A stretch of 64,000 bases of DNA, from contig CAYTUG010000004.1 of NCBI GenBank assembly GCA_964441275.1, positions 37,854 through 101,853 of the forward strand, given 5' to 3'. This DNA comes from SZUA-584 sp964441275 (GTDB lineage: Bacteria > Bacillota > Clostridia > Christensenellales > SZUA-584). Positions 60,927 through 64,000 of this stretch are shown one piece after another. Below the pieces are notes generated by a model. That model ran no database searches. It had not been told where the DNA came from and was given only the letters and a program-made list of their open reading frames with translations. Numbering within the stretch: the stretch's first letter is position 1; the number at the start of each line of letters is the position of its first letter. The translations under genes and the position numbers were made by a program.

Positions 60927-61670
60927 ATGCAGGAAATTAATAAATGGGAACCAGTCAACTTTAAACTTGAAACGAATACCGTTTGGAGTTTTCCAGAGCG
61001 GGGCGATTGGGCAACCCATGACGCAAAATGGCGAGGTAACTGGTCTCCATACATACCGAGAAATCTGCTTTTGCGTTATTCGTGTGAAGGCGATTTGGTG
61101 CTCGATCAGTTTGTTGGGGGCGGGACTACTTTAGTTGAATCCAAGTTGTTGGGTAGAAATATTATTGGTGTTGATATAAATGATATAGCTCTTGAACGCT
61201 GTAAAGAAAAAATAAACTTCGAGCATGTATGCGCAACAGGCAAAGTAACTTTACGCAAAGGTGACGCAAGAGATTTATATTTTTTAGAGGCAGATTGCAT
61301 TGATTTTATATGTACACATCCTCCATATGCGGATATTATACATTATAGTGAGGATATACCCGGTGATTTATCAAACCTTGGTGTTAACAATTTTCTTATA
61401 GAAATGAAAAAGGTTGCAAATGAGAGTTACAGAGTCTTGAAAAAGGATAGATTTTGTGCTGTTCTTATGGGTGATACTCGAAAAAGTGGGAATATTGTGC
61501 CTATGGGTTTTAAAACTATGCAGATTTTTGAGCAGGCTGGGTTTATAACAAAAGAGATAATTATAAAACAGCAACACAATTGCAAAACCACGGGTTATTG
61601 GAAAATTAAAAGCGTTAAACATAATTTTTTGTTAATAGCTCATGAATATTTATTTATATTCAAAAAATGA
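60927..61670 (+). CDS. Second DNA methyltransferase of the island (N6A/N4C, THPPY motif)
   Basis: A 247-residue beta-group-like methylase. VWSFPERGDWATHDAKWRGN (about 16-35) and WSPYIPRNLLLRYS are typical of a site-specific methylase family; motif I is VLDQFVGGGTTLVESKLLGR (about 54-73), and motif IV is CTHPPYADIIHYS (about 129-141), with His in place of the usual Asp/Asn/Ser of the DPPY/NPPY class. In the DpnII locus of pneumococcus a second methylase, DpnA, acts on single-stranded GATC, and this gene may play that part, but the motif IV difference and gene order (M, R, M2) argue for caution. Confidence 0.82.
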   Translation: MQEINKWEPVNFKLETNTVWSFPERGDWATHDAKWRGNWSPYIPRNLLLRYSCEGDLVLDQFVGGGTTLVESKLLGRNIIGVDINDIALERCKEKINFEHVCATGKVTLRKGDARDLYFLEADCIDFICTHPPYADIIHYSEDIPGDLSNLGVNNFLIEMKKVANESYRVLKKDRFCAVLMGDTRKSGNIVPMGFKTMQIFEQAGFITKEIIIKQQHNCKTTGYWKIKSVKHNFLLIAHEYLFIFKK

Positions 61671-61899
61671 ATGTTATTAAAATATGCATTATATGCCACC
61701 TATTGTAATGACAGTACGTTTATCATTTTAATATTCCATCAATTCAATTTGCAATGTCACGATAAGACCTCCTCCAATTACCACGCAACTCATAAATTAC
61801 AAGCGCAGAACATATAAGAATGTTAATTTAGCATCCTATGTTTCATATTTCCCTACCGGTTGTTAATACTAAGAATCATAATGATACGGGAGGATACAG

Positions 61900-62820
61900 A
61901 TGATTAGAACCGATTTAGCGATGGAAGCCGAAAACATAGAGCAAAGGATACCCGGAGTTTTTGTGCATAACGAAACGATAGTTAAAGGCATAGAGCGTGT
62001 GAGCGTTAATATATCGTCTAAAGAGGGTGAACAGGCGCTGGGCAAAAAAATTGGCACATATGTTACGATACATGCAGGCGCATTAGCGCAGGGGGACGCG
62101 CAGACGGACGAGGATTGCTCAAAAGTGCTTGCCGAAGAGATAAAAAAAATGGCTGCCGGCACCGCTTTTGGCAATACGCTTGTTGTCGGGCTTGGAAACC
62201 GAATGGTTACTCCCGACGCTTTAGGCCCGGCCGTTTGCGATTCGGTGTTTGTAACGCGGCATATACACGAATATGCCCCGCAAGAGGTGGACGAGCGTTT
62301 AGGAGTTGTCAGCGCTATATCGCCCGGGGTGCTTGGCGTTACGGGAATAGAGACAGGAGAGATAATTGAGGGGGTAGTAAGCCGCCTTAAACCTTCATTG
62401 ATAATCGCTGTAGATTCTTTGGCATCGCGCAGCATAGAAAGAGTGCGCACCACAATCCAGCTATCCGATACGGGAATTGCGCCCGGCGCCGGGATTGGCA
62501 ACAAGCGAAAAGCAATTGACCGGCAAACGCTTGGCGTGCCCGTAATTGCGCTTGGCGTGCCGCTTGTAGTGTACGCGGCAACAATAGCGCACGATTTGAT
62601 CAACGCAACTATGGAAAAAACAAAAACCGAAGAAAAAACAAAAAATGATTTGAACCGTATATTATCCGCATTGACACAACAAGAAGAGGCGGAGATGATA
62701 GTAACGCTTAAAGAGATTGACAAAGTAGTTGAAGATTTGGCGCGCATAATTGCGGATGCGCTCAATATTGCGTTGCATAAAAACTTAACTCTTGAAGAAA
62801 CCCGCCGCTACATGCACTGA
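61900..62820 (+). CDS. gpr: Germination protease (GPR endopeptidase)
   Basis: Degrades small acid-soluble spore proteins at germination. The 306 residues start MIRTDLAMEA, matching the propeptide region, and contain VVGLGNRMVTPDALGPAV (about 90-107), ISPGVLGVTGIETGEII (about 141-157), IAVDSLASRSIERVRTTIQL (about 168-187) and DTGIAPGAGIGNKR (about 189-202). GGGAGG precedes the ATG. Proof that the organism makes or descends from makers of endospores. A sigma-F/G promoter is expected in the 229 bp upstream, but I cannot assign one with confidence. Confidence 0.95.
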   Translation: MIRTDLAMEAENIEQRIPGVFVHNETIVKGIERVSVNISSKEGEQALGKKIGTYVTIHAGALAQGDAQTDEDCSKVLAEEIKKMAAGTAFGNTLVVGLGNRMVTPDALGPAVCDSVFVTRHIHEYAPQEVDERLGVVSAISPGVLGVTGIETGEIIEGVVSRLKPSLIIAVDSLASRSIERVRTTIQLSDTGIAPGAGIGNKRKAIDRQTLGVPVIALGVPLVVYAATIAHDLINATMEKTKTEEKTKNDLNRILSALTQQEEAEMIVTLKEIDKVVEDLARIIADALNIALHKNLTLEETRRYMH

Positions 62821-62878
62821 CAATACTTGTACTAAACAGCCGCCGCCGCGCATAACTTTTTAGTAGAGGTGCAGTGTA

Positions 62879-63952
62879 GTGGAATTTCAAATGCGGCGAA
62901 CTTATTCCCGGCGAATTTATTACGGACAAAAAAAAGCATACAAGCGTTTTTATGCGCGGGCGGCGCTGCTGGTAGGAATAATGCTCGGCGTTGCGGCGTC
63001 TTTCATTCTTGTTTCAAATTACAACAGGCATGAAGGCATTGTTATAAATGACGATTTGCCTGCCAACGCACTAAACGTGCAAGATGCATCGGGAGAAGAT
63101 GCGCTTGATGCCGCCATTATCGACCCGCGGCTTATATTGGGCAGCGAATTGCCGGTTATATACGGGATTGATTTGGAAGAAATTTTTGTCGATGAGCGCA
63201 CCGAAGCGGATTCCCCGCAAACCGATATATTCTTTGATGTGCTGCCCGATAAAATAAAGATAGAGATATTGGGGTTTGCGAGCGACAAACCGAAAAAATT
63301 TTTTGTAAATGCGAAAGGGCCTCAAATACTTATATACCACACGCACACACAAGAAGCTTACCGTCAGATAAAGGGGCAAGAATATGTTGAAGTAGGCTCG
63401 TGGCGAACTGCCCAGCATGATTCTTCGATAGTTGCGGTTGGCTCAGCGCTGGAAAAAAGATTGGAGGAGCATGGGTATACCGTATTGCACGACACAACAA
63501 ACCATGAGCCGCCGGCGCTTAACACAGCGTATACGCGTTCTCTTAAAACTATGGAAAAATATAAAAAAGAATATTCGTCCATAAATGTTTTTATAGACGT
63601 GCACAGGGACGCTTACGGAAACATAGCTGCGGGCAGCAAGGATTTTGTGCTCGTGAACGGGGAAGAATGCGCGCGCATAATGTTTGTAGTCGGGACGGGG
63701 GAACAGCATACAAAAAAGCCTAACTACGAATCGAACTATAAACTTGCGTTGGCAATAACAAACCAGATGGAATCGATTAAAAAAGGTTTTACCCGACCAA
63801 TTCGCGTTAAAACCGGCCGATACAATCAACATGTGTCCGATATGTGCCTTTTAATAGAAGTTGGTCACAATGCCAACGCTTTGCAGCAGGCGATAAACAC
63901 AACCCGCTATATTGCGCTCGCGTTAAGCAAAGTGCTTGAGCCAAGCACATAA
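62879..63952 (+). CDS. spoIIP: Stage II sporulation protein P
   Basis: Membrane-anchored peptidoglycan amidase and endopeptidase of the DMP engulfment complex. The 357 residues have a basic N-terminus, one membrane segment (about 28-48, LLVGIMLGVAASFILV), a linker and the catalytic domain with ILIYHTHTQEAYR (about 150-162), VFIDVHRDAYGN (about 238-249) and LLIEVGHNANALQQA (about 322-336). Start is GTG at 62879 with AGAGGTG upstream; ATG four codons later is possible. Next to gpr, a common clostridial pairing. Confidence 0.94.
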   Translation: MEFQMRRTYSRRIYYGQKKAYKRFYARAALLVGIMLGVAASFILVSNYNRHEGIVINDDLPANALNVQDASGEDALDAAIIDPRLILGSELPVIYGIDLEEIFVDERTEADSPQTDIFFDVLPDKIKIEILGFASDKPKKFFVNAKGPQILIYHTHTQEAYRQIKGQEYVEVGSWRTAQHDSSIVAVGSALEKRLEEHGYTVLHDTTNHEPPALNTAYTRSLKTMEKYKKEYSSINVFIDVHRDAYGNIAAGSKDFVLVNGEECARIMFVVGTGEQHTKKPNYESNYKLALAITNQMESIKKGFTRPIRVKTGRYNQHVSDMCLLIEVGHNANALQQAINTTRYIALALSKVLEPST

Positions 63953-64000
63953 AACAGTTGTAAACAGCCGCGCCGATGAAGTATAATAAATTTATCAATT

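Noticed and set aside
59143..61670. Prophage or phage remnant around the methylases
   Set aside because: No integrase, capsid, terminase or lysis genes are present; a simple restriction-modification island explains the region.
61671..61899. Sigma-G promoter of gpr
   Set aside because: CATAATGATA and CATATT-like strings exist, but none pairs with a convincing -35 at the right distance.
1..64000. CRISPR array, rRNA operon or T-box leader
   Set aside because: No regularly spaced direct repeats, rRNA-like stretches or T-box sequence (TGGNACCGCG type) were found on reading both strands.

Overview
The window looks like a chromosomal segment from an anaerobic, spore-forming member of the Clostridia (Firmicutes). 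The evidence is a germination protease (gpr) and SpoIIP, an NAD-linked trimeric [FeFe] hydrogenase operon, HPr kinase, a PyrR-attenuated pyrimidine operon, a CIRCE-controlled groESL operon, sortase B, and strong AGGAGG-type ribosome binding sites with frequent GTG/TTG starts. Genus and species cannot be named from the sequence. No rRNA, CRISPR array or intact prophage is seen. There is one tRNA gene, tRNA-Arg(ACG).

Layout. 1-5000: the tail of a ROK protein, then xylulokinase, a ROK-type (XylR-like) regulator and xylose isomerase on the minus strand. 5400-6500: tRNA-Arg with promoter and terminator, next to a decayed transposase and a repeated IS-end-like sequence. 6660-9030: a surface protein with a sortase-type tail and its class B sortase. 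9300-12470: a SatD/DUF3307 pair, nagB and a CPBP protease. 12670-19740: a tight purECFMNHD operon, followed by glycerate kinase. 20900-24720: a minus-strand operon of HAD hydrolase, HPr kinase, ROK glucokinase-like protein and a membrane-anchored solute-binding-like protein. 24940-31340: a D,D-carboxypeptidase, a type IIA topoisomerase pair and a dCMP deaminase. 31650-35280: groES-groEL, a DegV protein and a small membrane protein. 35370-45510: the hydrogenase region on the minus strand. 45820-58980: an aminotransferase, a Re-citrate-synthase-like enzyme and the complete UMP pathway (pyrR, pyrB, pyrC, pyrF, carA, carB, pyrK, pyrD, pyrE). 59140-61670: an A+T-rich DpnII-like restriction-modification island. 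61900-63950: gpr and spoIIP.

How the genes work together. The hydrogenase structural genes (NuoE-like, NuoF-like and H-cluster subunits) form an electron-bifurcating type NADH/ferredoxin hydrogenase preceded by two Rex-like operators. Just upstream lies a co-oriented set of small signalling proteins around a second, divergent Fe-hydrogenase-like protein: two DRTGG-domain proteins, an RsbT-like ATPase and a PHP-domain protein. It looks like a redox or H2 sensing module. The pyr operon is controlled by a PyrR leader. The pur operon is probably controlled at a palindrome upstream of purE.

Observations most worth a second look: (1) CarA keeps its nucleophilic Cys but has Tyr for the catalytic His and Leu for the conserved Gln, suggesting a glutaminase-dead, ammonia-dependent carbamoyl phosphate synthetase; (2) the hydrogenase-linked signalling module; (3) SatD has a cyclase/GGDEF-like palm motif set and is translationally coupled to a multi-spanning membrane protein, reminiscent of nucleotide-signal plus membrane-effector pairs; (4) a perfect 33-bp in-frame duplication in pyrK; (5) a topoisomerase A subunit with Lys at the quinolone Ser position and a GyrA box in the last rather than the first C-terminal blade; (6) several unassigned palindromes placed exactly on promoters.
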